From assembly GCA_943787205.1 (NCBI GenBank), contig CALSLN010000006.1:62001-126000 (forward strand): a DNA stretch of 64,000 nt, given 5' to 3'. The stretch is from an uncultured Rhodospirillaceae bacterium (GTDB lineage Bacteria > Pseudomonadota > Alphaproteobacteria > Rhodospirillales > Rhodospirillaceae). The notes beneath the pieces are model-generated. The model had not been told where the DNA came from, made no database searches, and saw only the letters and a program-made list of their open reading frames with translations. Below are positions 54,026 to 61,382 of the stretch, in pieces; positions within the stretch are counted from its first letter, which is position 1, and the number at the start of each line of letters is the position of its first letter. The position numbers and the translations under genes are program-made.

Positions 54026-55147
54026 ATGCGGATCGTGCCGGACACACACAGCAATCGCCCTCCCACCTTCGACGCAAAGCAAAGCCGCGATTACACGGCG
54101 TTTCAGGAGTTCATACGGTGCTCCTATGTCGCCGTGAATTCCAAAGCAAACGAAGAGGCCTATCGCGCCTATTTTAAAGAGCGGGACTCCCATTATGCAG
54201 GGGAACCTGAAACTCGCGAAAGCGCGGCCCGGATCATGGACACGCTGCCAGAATATCAATTGAAGGCCTGGGGCATTCGCAATCTACGACGCTTAAAGTA
54301 CAGCCAGCCGGATGTGGGCATCGACACAATGGTTCACGGACAACGCGACGCCTTAGAAAAAGAGCTCGACGCACTCATTGCTGATGCAGGCGATGAGCTG
54401 CAGCTGAATCTAGACATTAAGATGCCGGATTACTTTGAGTGGGTCGATTTTCATCAGCAGCCCGGTGGCGTTTGGCGCGACGACGTGGATGGCCTGATCT
54501 ATGATTACGGTCGACGCACAACAAACCCGAACCAATCAGACCCAAACAAAGTGTATCACCTGATGTGGGAACATCTTCCAGAAGGGAAAGACTACACCCG
54601 CGTACTCGACTGGGGCACGGGACATGGCGGCGGCATCATCGCGTGGATGCAGGACCACCCAGAGTCAGAGGGATACGGTGTCGATATTGCCGCTCCCTGC
54701 GTCAAGCTGGCCCATGTGCGGGCGCGTGAAGCGGGCGTACCTGTTAAGTTCTCCCAGCAAGACATTATGGCCATGGACTACGAAGACGACTCTTTCGACA
54801 TGGTCTTTCACATGTTTATGCTTCACGAGTTTCCTCAGCAGGTCACACCGGATCTGTTCAAGGAAGTCCGGCGCATCCTAAAACCGGGCGGCGTTTTTAT
54901 CGGAATGGAACTTGCGTTAGTCCCAGACCAACCGGCTCAGCACGTGATTCAGTTCTCAGATGCATGGCTCAACAATGAGCCCTACATGCCTGCTTGCGTT
55001 GACGCAGATTATGCAGGAATGGGCAAAGCGGCTGGCTTCTCAAAATCGGTTGCGATTCCAGCCGAGATGAACAAATACGCGCTGGGCCCAGCGTCGAAGG
55101 ACACACCACCTAAGACGACATGGAATTTCTACGTGATGGAAAAATAG
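54026..55147 (+). CDS. Class I SAM-dependent methyltransferase
   Basis: A protein of 373 residues. The N-terminal half is an extra helical domain (AFQEFIRCSYVAVNSKANEEAYRAYFKERD to QPDVGIDTMVHGQRDALEKELDALI). The C-terminal half is a Rossmann-fold methyltransferase: RVLDWGTGHGGGIIAWM (motif I), GYGVDIAAPCVKLA, SFDMVFHMFMLHEFPQQV and FKEVRRILKPGGVFIGMELAL. The target is unknown. ATG 54026 is chosen; no good ribosome site is visible and a TTG at 53969 or ATG 54022 region are alternatives. It is divergent from the OppA-type gene and heads a short plus-strand unit. Confidence 0.82.
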   Translation: MRIVPDTHSNRPPTFDAKQSRDYTAFQEFIRCSYVAVNSKANEEAYRAYFKERDSHYAGEPETRESAARIMDTLPEYQLKAWGIRNLRRLKYSQPDVGIDTMVHGQRDALEKELDALIADAGDELQLNLDIKMPDYFEWVDFHQQPGGVWRDDVDGLIYDYGRRTTNPNQSDPNKVYHLMWEHLPEGKDYTRVLDWGTGHGGGIIAWMQDHPESEGYGVDIAAPCVKLAHVRAREAGVPVKFSQQDIMAMDYEDDSFDMVFHMFMLHEFPQQVTPDLFKEVRRILKPGGVFIGMELALVPDQPAQHVIQFSDAWLNNEPYMPACVDADYAGMGKAAGFSKSVAIPAEMNKYALGPASKDTPPKTTWNFYVMEK

Positions 55148-55160
55148 GAAAGCTGCAGCT

Positions 55161-55508
55161 GTGAGCGAATCTTCACCCTACAAAACCTATCCAACCGGAC
55201 CTGTGACGGATAAAGAGCCGGTGCTTGTCCGCGACTTGCCACAAGATCGGATTATCTCTGCATTGGTCACCTTGGCAGGCGAGCTCTACATGGTGCGCGA
55301 CCGCGTGAAAGTGCTAGAGGCGGAACTTGAGAAGAACGATATTCTCCCACCAGATGCCGTTGAAACCCATGAGGACACGCCTGACCAAGCGGCGGCTCGG
55401 ACAGCAGATGCCCAAGCCTTCGCTGATCGGTTCTGGCTGCAACTCACAATGTCGGACGAACCCGTGTCCTATGTGGACCCAGCCATTAAGACTTATCTGA
55501 ATGACTAA
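55161..55508 (+). CDS. Hypothetical protein
   Basis: A 115-residue protein beginning at a GTG 13 bp after the methyltransferase stop. A short helical stretch (LVTLAGELYMVRDRVKVLEAELEKNDIL) looks like a coiled coil, followed by an acidic linker and FADRFWLQLTMSDEPVSYVDPAIKTYLND. It has no signal peptide. The tight spacing with the methyltransferase and RidA-like genes suggests one operon. No family is recognised; a protein of this size after a methyltransferase could be a partner subunit. Confidence 0.65.
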   Translation: MSESSPYKTYPTGPVTDKEPVLVRDLPQDRIISALVTLAGELYMVRDRVKVLEAELEKNDILPPDAVETHEDTPDQAAARTADAQAFADRFWLQLTMSDEPVSYVDPAIKTYLND

Positions 55509-55539
55509 GATGCATCGGCCTTAAAAAAGGAATTTCGCA

Positions 55540-56010
55540 ATGACCCTTCGCAACGCCACACGCCTTCTCGCTACACTGTTCCTGTGGTTAACCGCTGCAG
55601 GCAGTGCCGCCGCACAAAATGCAGAAAATACGCCGACCAATATCGTCCGCAACCCCACAGGTGGCTACACCCAACGCAGTGTCGAAATTCCACCAGGCTC
55701 TCGCATTCTATTCATCAGTGGGCAAACGGCGACGGACGCCGATGGCAACACACCTCCGGATGCAGAAACACAAGCCGACATCGTCTATGCCAAAGTTGGG
55801 CAAACATTACAGGATGCCGGTATGAATTGGAGCGACGTGGTCAAAACCAACCTTTATATGGTCAATCCATCTGACATCGGTGCGATCATCAAAGCCGGGG
55901 CTAAGCACAACCCCGGAGGCAAACAGGCCGGCACGCTTGTCTACGTGAAGGCCCTCGCCTATCCAGACGTGCTCATTGAACTGGAAGCGGTCGCTGCCAA
56001 AAAAGAGTAG
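55540..56010 (+). CDS. Exported RidA-family protein
   Basis: A 156-residue protein: signal peptide (MTLRNATRLLATLFLWLTAA, cut after AAA or nearby) followed by a RidA/YjgF domain, including ILFISGQTATDADGNTPPDAETQADIVYAKVGQTLQDAG, NWSDVVKTNLYMVNPSDI and PDVLIELEAVAAKK. RidA normally works in the cytoplasm on enamine intermediates, and the Arg that binds the substrate carboxylate in true RidA is not evident. Its export is unusual. It is 31 bp downstream of the hypothetical gene and is the second RidA-type gene in the window. Confidence 0.88.
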   Translation: MTLRNATRLLATLFLWLTAAGSAAAQNAENTPTNIVRNPTGGYTQRSVEIPPGSRILFISGQTATDADGNTPPDAETQADIVYAKVGQTLQDAGMNWSDVVKTNLYMVNPSDIGAIIKAGAKHNPGGKQAGTLVYVKALAYPDVLIELEAVAAKKE

Positions 56011-56151
56011 GGCGAGCGGGTGCAAACGGCGCTCCGCCCCCCTATATAAAGGCCACCCAAACACATCACGTCTGTGAGCCGCGCTAACCGCGTGCAACTG
56101 GCACCCATTGCCTATGGCCTGCCAGGCCACTGAGCCATCGGAGATTTCTTC

Positions 56152-57444
56152 ATGCGATCCATTCTATCCTGCATCGCCCTCAGCTTGTTTCTTGCCCTGC
56201 CCGCCGCTGCAGACACAGTGCTTATCGCACCGACAGAGCCCCTGGTTTCTGGCGATGTTGTCCAGGTCACCGTTCTATTTACCAACGGCGGCGAGCATAT
56301 GGAGCGTGTTGTTGTCCCTTCTCTGGTCCGCTACACGCTGAAAGGTCTCTCAGGTTCGATAGAAGGCATTATTGAGCTGAGCCAACAGGAACAGGCCGGT
56401 CGTATCAACTTAGGTGCCGGCGACTTTGTTCGGCACACCTATGACATGCAGGTGCCTGACGGCTGGACTGGAATGGGCCGCCTGTCTCTTGCGATCCTTG
56501 ACGGCCCCATGACCTTGGTTGAAATCACCGCACCGGGTGTGCAACTGGCTAGTCTTGCCGGTCCTTACTCAGAGGCTCTGGTTTTAAACTCTGGTGAAAC
56601 GGCAGACGCAGACATCACGAATGACGATGTCGTTGATTCGATCATGACTGCTGTCGATGATGTGTATGAACCTGACGAAGACGGTCCCTTTGGCATTCAC
56701 GAACCGATGTATCTCGTATACGGCGTAAATCCAGATGAAGTGAAATTCCAGATCAGTTTCAAGTACCGCCTGTTTCACAACATCAAAGATTCATCGTCTT
56801 TGAAGTGGCTACAAAATTTACACGTCGGATACACCCAGCTTTCCTTCTGGGATTTCGATTCAGCATCCAAGCCCTTTCGGGATTCCAGCTACAAGCCGGA
56901 ATTTTTCTATGACATTGGCGATCCAAGCGATCCAGATGGACTTATGTTCCCTGGCCTCGGGCTTAGGCATGTTCGTGTCGGCTTCCTGCACGAATCAAAT
57001 GGGCAAGATGGACTGGCCTCGCGCAGCCTGAACTACGCCTACATCCAGCCCGAGTTTATCTATGACTTTGACCGCCCGGCGGAAGACTGCCGCGAATGCG
57101 AATGGTGGGAGTTATCCGTCAAACCCAAAGTATGGCGCTACGTTGGAAGCACCTCTGACAATCCGACCATCGATGATTTCCGTGGCCATGCAGAACTCTC
57201 CGTTCGATTGATGGAACGTAACGTTCGACGACAGTCGGGATTAGGCCTGATGGCTTCCTTGCGGAAAGGAGACGTTCAGGACAAAGCGACGTTGCAAATT
57301 GACGCGACGACACCATTCCCCTTTGTGCAGAAACTCTTCACGCCCAATTTGCATGCGCAATTTATTAGTGGGTACAGCGAGAGCCTCATCGGATTTGATC
57401 AGAAAGATACGCGGTTCAGGATTGGCCTTGGCACACGCTGGTAA
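56152..57444 (+). CDS. pldA: Outer membrane phospholipase A
   Basis: A 430-residue protein with a signal peptide (MRSILSCIALSLFLALPAAA). Residues 20 to about 180 form an extra beta-sandwich-like domain before the barrel. The barrel contains YTQLSFWDFDSASKPFRDSSYKPEF and FLHESNGQDGLASRSLNYAYIQP, with His280, Ser282 and Asn294. Their spacing (2 and 14 residues) equals that of the His142-Ser144-Asn156 site of E. coli OMPLA. The enzyme hydrolyses phospholipids that reach the outer leaflet. A CRECEWW segment (a loop) is unusual. The protein ends in a barrel strand (RFRIGLGTRW). Confidence 0.92.
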   Translation: MRSILSCIALSLFLALPAAADTVLIAPTEPLVSGDVVQVTVLFTNGGEHMERVVVPSLVRYTLKGLSGSIEGIIELSQQEQAGRINLGAGDFVRHTYDMQVPDGWTGMGRLSLAILDGPMTLVEITAPGVQLASLAGPYSEALVLNSGETADADITNDDVVDSIMTAVDDVYEPDEDGPFGIHEPMYLVYGVNPDEVKFQISFKYRLFHNIKDSSSLKWLQNLHVGYTQLSFWDFDSASKPFRDSSYKPEFFYDIGDPSDPDGLMFPGLGLRHVRVGFLHESNGQDGLASRSLNYAYIQPEFIYDFDRPAEDCRECEWWELSVKPKVWRYVGSTSDNPTIDDFRGHAELSVRLMERNVRRQSGLGLMASLRKGDVQDKATLQIDATTPFPFVQKLFTPNLHAQFISGYSESLIGFDQKDTRFRIGLGTRW

Positions 57445-57459
57445 ATGCTAACTGCGTGT

Positions 57460-57873
57460 TTATTCGGAAAATTTAACAATCAGCGTCTTGAGATCTGGCT
57501 CGTCCACAGCATCAGCGGCTTCCGCAACACTCATCCACTGCCGTTCGCGTTTCTCATAGTCCGGGAACTCATCCAAAATCTGTGACACTTCGAGCGGGAA
57601 GACTTTGACGTGATGAAGGATATCCTCGTCCTCATCAGCCTTTTCATAAGTGTATGAGCCAATACTGTCGGCCTGCAGGTTGCCCATAACACCGGCTTCT
57701 TCAAAGGCCTCAAATTCGGCGGACTCTCGAATCGTCAACCCTGGCTCGATATTTCCCTTGGGAAGAATCCACCTGCGGGTGCCGAGTGAGGTGATCAGCA
57801 TGACGCGCCGCTGGGACGCCGTATCTTGAAACGGCAGCGCTGCGCATTGGCGAAAGCGAGGAATTCGTATCAT
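57460..57873 (-). CDS. Nudix-family hydrolase, divergent box
   Basis: A 137-residue Nudix-fold protein. MIRIPRFRQCAALPFQD, VMLITSLGTRRWILPKGNIEPG and a box region IRESAEFEAFEEAGVMG match the pattern, although the box has Leu where the first Glu is expected and Phe in place of the Arg of REUxEE. The Glu-Glu pair that binds metal (FEEAG) is kept. Members of this size in alphaproteobacteria are often diphosphoinositol or dinucleotide polyphosphate hydrolases. The start at 57873 is favoured; a longer frame to 58032 overlaps the Pit gene. Confidence 0.85.
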   Translation of the reverse strand: MIRIPRFRQCAALPFQDTASQRRVMLITSLGTRRWILPKGNIEPGLTIRESAEFEAFEEAGVMGNLQADSIGSYTYEKADEDEDILHHVKVFPLEVSQILDEFPDYEKRERQWMSVAEAADAVDEPDLKTLIVKFSE

Positions 57874-57951
57874 CGGTGCGTCATAACCCAGAATAACCAG
57901 CAGGGGACGTTGACCCTGTCGGGTAAACGTCGTTAAGTCCGTTTCAGTATT

Positions 57952-57969
57952 ATGACAGATTTGTGACGC
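57952..57969 (-). promoter_or_regulatory. PHO-box-like sequence
   Basis: On the minus strand the sequence reads GCGTCAC-AAAT-CTGTCAT, close to the PhoB pair of 7-bp repeats (CTGTCAT) separated by 4 bp; the first repeat differs at two positions. It lies 18 bp before the Pit start and about 80 bp before the Nudix start. Orientation favours the Nudix gene, but the box is close enough to influence both. Confidence 0.45.
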
Positions 57970-57986
57970 TGGACCAAAAAACGCCC

Positions 57987-59516
57987 ATGTCTCTTCTTGC
58001 CTCGCCAGATGGTGACCCTGCCGCCACCTCAAAAAAAACGGCCATAGACAAAGACCTTAAACGGATTGTGCAGCTTGAAAAAGCGACCACCCGTACGGGT
58101 TTACGCAATCTGGACATGGGGTTCGGCCTGCTCTTTGTGATGGGCGTCTGGGCGTACACCTACCTTCAATCTGGCACGACCGACGGCTACGCCATTATCG
58201 CAATCGCGTCCATTATTGGCGCTTATATGGCGATGAACATCGGTGCCAATGACGTTGCCAACAATGTCGGACCGGCCGTTGGCTCAAAAGCCCTGACTAT
58301 GATGGGTGCCCTTGTTATAGCCGCCATATTCGAGGCGGCGGGTGCTTTGATTGCGGGCGGTGATGTTGTCAACACGATTTCCAAAGGAATTGTCAGTCCA
58401 GAGTCCTTCGCGGATCAATCAGTCTTTGTTTCGGCCATGCTGGCAGCCCTCCTCGCAGCGGCCCTATGGGTAAACCTAGCGACCCTGATAGGGGCACCGG
58501 TCTCCACAACGCACTCTATTGTTGGCGGAGTCTTGGGCGCCGGGATCGCCGCAGCCGGCGTTTCGGCCGTGGATTGGCCGATCATGGGCACGATTGCAGC
58601 CAGTTGGGTGATCTCACCGGTTCTCGGCGGCATTATCGCTGCAGCGTTTCTCCTCTTCGTTAAAGTCGCGGTGATCTTCAAAGAAGACAAAGTCGCGGCT
58701 GCGCAAAAATGGATTCCAGTCCTCGTCGGCATCATGGCTGGCGCCTTCTCTGTTTACCTCGTTATGAAAGGCCTCAAGCGCGTCTGGAAAGCAGAAGCGC
58801 CTGCGCTTATTGCCATTGGCCTCGCAGCCTTTGTGATTGCTTACTTGCTGGTTCGTTTGATCGCACTCAAGGACACGAGCCATATTGAGAACACACGGAA
58901 ATCTGTTGGGCAGCTCTTTAGGAGCCCGTTGATTTGTGCCGCTGCTCTTCTTTCTTTTGCCCATGGATCTAATGACGTCGCCAACGCGGTTGGGCCTTTG
59001 GCCGCTATCGTGACAGCGGTCACAGCTGGTACGGTCTCCACTGAGGTCACACTTCCACTTTGGGTACTGGCCATTGGCGCTATTGGGATTTCGATCGGCT
59101 TGCTCCTGTTCGGCCCCAAGATCATTAAAATTGTCGGTGAGAAGATTACGAAGCTCGACCCAATTCGCGCTTTTTGCGTGGCCCTCTCAGCCGCCATCAC
59201 GGTGATTGTCGCCTCGGGTCTGGGCTTACCTGTGAGTTCCACACACATTGCCGTTGGTGGTGTGTTCGGCGTCGGCTTCTTGAGAGAATTTCTCACCAAC
59301 AGGCAGATTGGCCCCACGCCAGCGAAACGAGCGGCAGCCATCGGAGGTGTGCCACCATCACCGGATATGGTGATCAACAAATGGGCCAAGGCAAAGAAGC
59401 GTAAGCTTGTGCGACGGCGTTACCTCTTGGGTATCATCGCTGCTTGGTTAATCACAGTGCCTGCCTCCGCAATTATGGCGGGCTTGTTCTTTATGCTGGT
59501 GAACGCATTCTTTTAG
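57987..59516 (+). CDS. pit: Inorganic phosphate transporter, Pit family
   Basis: A 509-residue polytopic symporter that takes up phosphate with a cation. Two Pit signature repeats are visible: MNIGANDVANNVGPAVGSKALT in the N-terminal half and FAHGSNDVANAVGPLAAIV in the C-terminal half, with GAPVSTTHSIVGGVLG and GLPVSSTHIAVGGVFG loops. The hydrophilic N-terminal leader (LASPDGDPAATSKKT) precedes the first helix. ATG 57987 is preferred; the GTG at 57963 would lie inside a PHO-box-like site. It is divergent from the Nudix gene. The gene is intact. Confidence 0.94.
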   Translation: MSLLASPDGDPAATSKKTAIDKDLKRIVQLEKATTRTGLRNLDMGFGLLFVMGVWAYTYLQSGTTDGYAIIAIASIIGAYMAMNIGANDVANNVGPAVGSKALTMMGALVIAAIFEAAGALIAGGDVVNTISKGIVSPESFADQSVFVSAMLAALLAAALWVNLATLIGAPVSTTHSIVGGVLGAGIAAAGVSAVDWPIMGTIAASWVISPVLGGIIAAAFLLFVKVAVIFKEDKVAAAQKWIPVLVGIMAGAFSVYLVMKGLKRVWKAEAPALIAIGLAAFVIAYLLVRLIALKDTSHIENTRKSVGQLFRSPLICAAALLSFAHGSNDVANAVGPLAAIVTAVTAGTVSTEVTLPLWVLAIGAIGISIGLLLFGPKIIKIVGEKITKLDPIRAFCVALSAAITVIVASGLGLPVSSTHIAVGGVFGVGFLREFLTNRQIGPTPAKRAAAIGGVPPSPDMVINKWAKAKKRKLVRRRYLLGIIAAWLITVPASAIMAGLFFMLVNAFF

Positions 59517-59555
59517 ACGGCTGACTCGCGTTTAGAACTTTTCCCAAAAACAATT

Positions 59556-59570
59556 GTTCTTGTTTTGTTC
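59556..59570 (+). promoter_or_regulatory. LexA (SOS) box upstream of the radical SAM gene
   Basis: GTTC-TTGTTTT-GTTC matches the alphaproteobacterial LexA box GTTC-N7-GTTC exactly. It is 24 bp before the ATG of the PA0069-family gene and inside the only space available for its promoter, so LexA bound here would block transcription. Confidence 0.8.
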
Positions 59571-59594
59571 TCTTTTCTGGCGTAGGGTCAGATC

Positions 59595-60716
59595 ATGGAA
59601 CACACACCTCACAATTTAAGACACCCAACGCCAGAGGCGGCCTTTGTCCATCCTGGCGCGCGGCATGGCCGTGGAACGATAACAAACCGCGCCGGACGGT
59701 TTGAACGACAACGCCCCGCGGCTGCAGACGATGGCTGGAACAATCTAGACATCAAGCCAGACGTTCTGCGCACGCAAGTCTTGCGGGATTCAACGCGAGG
59801 CATACTGGCGCGCAATCAATCCCCAGATGTGCCTTTTGATCGTTCTATTAATCCGTATCGCGGCTGCGAACATGGCTGTGTGTATTGCTTCGCTCGCCCG
59901 ACACACGCCTACCTTGGGATGTCAGCAGGCTTAGACTTTGAAACCAAAATATTTATCAAGCCCGATGCGGCAAACCTTCTTGAAACAGAACTCCGCAAGA
60001 AAGGCTATAACCCAAGCGTTATTGCCATGGGGACGAACACGGACCCGTACCAGCCATTAGAGAAAGATCGAAAGATCACGCGGTCAGCACTTGAAGTGCT
60101 TGCGCGCTTTCAGCATCCCGTTGCTATTGTGACCAAGTCGCACCTGGTGACGCGGGATATAGATATCCTTGGGCCTATGGCAGCAAAGGGCCTTGCTAAG
60201 GTCTCCTTGTCTATCACCACACTCGATCATCGATTGGCGCGATCCATGGAACCCCGCGCCTCCACACCTGGCAGACGGTTAGATGCCATCCGAGAACTCA
60301 AAGCGGCTGGCGTGCCCGCCGGAGTGCTCTTTGCTCCCGCAATACCTGGCCTAAACGACCAAGAAATGGAGTCTATTCTGGAGGCCTCATCAGACGCAGG
60401 TGCCGATGACGCCGGGTATGTGGTTTTACGTTTGCCGCTTGAAGTCAAAGATTTGTTTCAAGAGTGGCTTGCCGAAAACACGCCACATCGCGCAGGCCGC
60501 ATTATGAATTTGATTAGGTCGATGAATGACGGTCGTGATTACCATCCAGCATGGGGAAGTCGTCAGATTGGACGTGGCCCCTATGCAGATGCCTTGTCAA
60601 AACGGTTTAGCCTTGCCGTAAGACGCCTGCGTTTGAATGCTAAATCCAATGGCCTTTCGACAACCAAATTTCGTGTGCCAACCGATAAGCGTGGCTGCCA
60701 ACTTGCGTTGTTCTAA
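59595..60716 (+). CDS. PA0069-family radical SAM protein (SplB-like)
   Basis: A 373-residue radical SAM enzyme. The [4Fe-4S] motif is C91-x3-C95-x2-C98 in RGCEHGCVYCFARPTHA. Other pieces are AVINPYRG-like (RSINPYRG), TKIFIKPDAANLLETELRKKG, VIAMGTNTDPYQPLEK, AIVTKSHLVTRDIDIL, SLSITTLDHRLARSMEPRASTPGRRL, and the C-terminal RFSLAVRRLRLN. The family is grouped with spore photoproduct lyase-like proteins (COG1533), a DNA-repair lineage, though its substrate is not established. A LexA box lies just upstream, so SOS control is likely. It converges on the cytochrome b561 gene (3 bp apart). Confidence 0.93.
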   Translation: MEHTPHNLRHPTPEAAFVHPGARHGRGTITNRAGRFERQRPAAADDGWNNLDIKPDVLRTQVLRDSTRGILARNQSPDVPFDRSINPYRGCEHGCVYCFARPTHAYLGMSAGLDFETKIFIKPDAANLLETELRKKGYNPSVIAMGTNTDPYQPLEKDRKITRSALEVLARFQHPVAIVTKSHLVTRDIDILGPMAAKGLAKVSLSITTLDHRLARSMEPRASTPGRRLDAIRELKAAGVPAGVLFAPAIPGLNDQEMESILEASSDAGADDAGYVVLRLPLEVKDLFQEWLAENTPHRAGRIMNLIRSMNDGRDYHPAWGSRQIGRGPYADALSKRFSLAVRRLRLNAKSNGLSTTKFRVPTDKRGCQLALF

Positions 60717-60719
60717 GTC

Positions 60720-61316
60720 TTACTCAGCGGGTTTCGACGGTTCGGCACTTGAAGGGCCAAGGCTTGGCAGCATGCCCGTTAGAATGTCGTCTTTCTTCAC
60801 GAAATGATGCCAAAGCGCCGACGCCGTATGCAAAGTAGCCAAGCCAGCTAAGGCCCAGCCTCCAACAAAATGAATCCAATAAGTGACCGTCACGAGCACT
60901 GTGTTCTCGGGTACGAGATTTGGCACAACGAAAAGGCCAAACAATTCAAAATGCGACCCGGTTGCCGCAGACGTTGTGTATCCGACAACCGGCACCACCA
61001 AGATCATCATGTAGATGAGACCGTGAACGCTATAGGTCAGATTGCGCTGCCATTGTGGTGTCCCGGACGGCAAATCTGGGCGGGTCCCACCGAAGGCCCA
61101 AGCTAACCGAATTATAATAAGAATAAGTGCAACCAATCCGATGGATTTGTGAAGTGGTGTTAAAAAGCGCCACATTTCAGGGTCACCAGGGATGCCCACC
61201 TCTAGCGTAGATATCCATTGGGCAATGATGATGTTCGCGATGATCAATAGCGCAATAGACCAATGCAAGGCCTTTGTGACGCTGCCCCAGAGCTGGTTTG
61301 TGTTGTGCGCAGGCAT
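60720..61316 (-). CDS. Cytochrome b561 family protein
   Basis: A 198-residue di-heme cytochrome b with four helices. His in ALHWSIALLIIANII, LHKSIGLVALILI, VHGLIYMMILVVP and LATLHTASALWHHFV are the likely heme ligands. Bacterial b561 proteins pass electrons between quinol or superoxide and periplasmic partners. Its tail (SLGPSSAEPSKPAE) is hydrophilic. It is upstream of the hybrid kinase in the opposite-facing arrangement sense: both are on the minus strand, 66 bp apart, with the kinase first. Confidence 0.92.
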   Translation of the reverse strand: MPAHNTNQLWGSVTKALHWSIALLIIANIIIAQWISTLEVGIPGDPEMWRFLTPLHKSIGLVALILIIIRLAWAFGGTRPDLPSGTPQWQRNLTYSVHGLIYMMILVVPVVGYTTSAATGSHFELFGLFVVPNLVPENTVLVTVTYWIHFVGGWALAGLATLHTASALWHHFVKKDDILTGMLPSLGPSSAEPSKPAE

Positions 61317-61382
61317 ATAGTGCGGCCCTGATCTAGTGAGAATGGGAACAGACTAACACATGAGTTTTGGGATACTTCAAGA

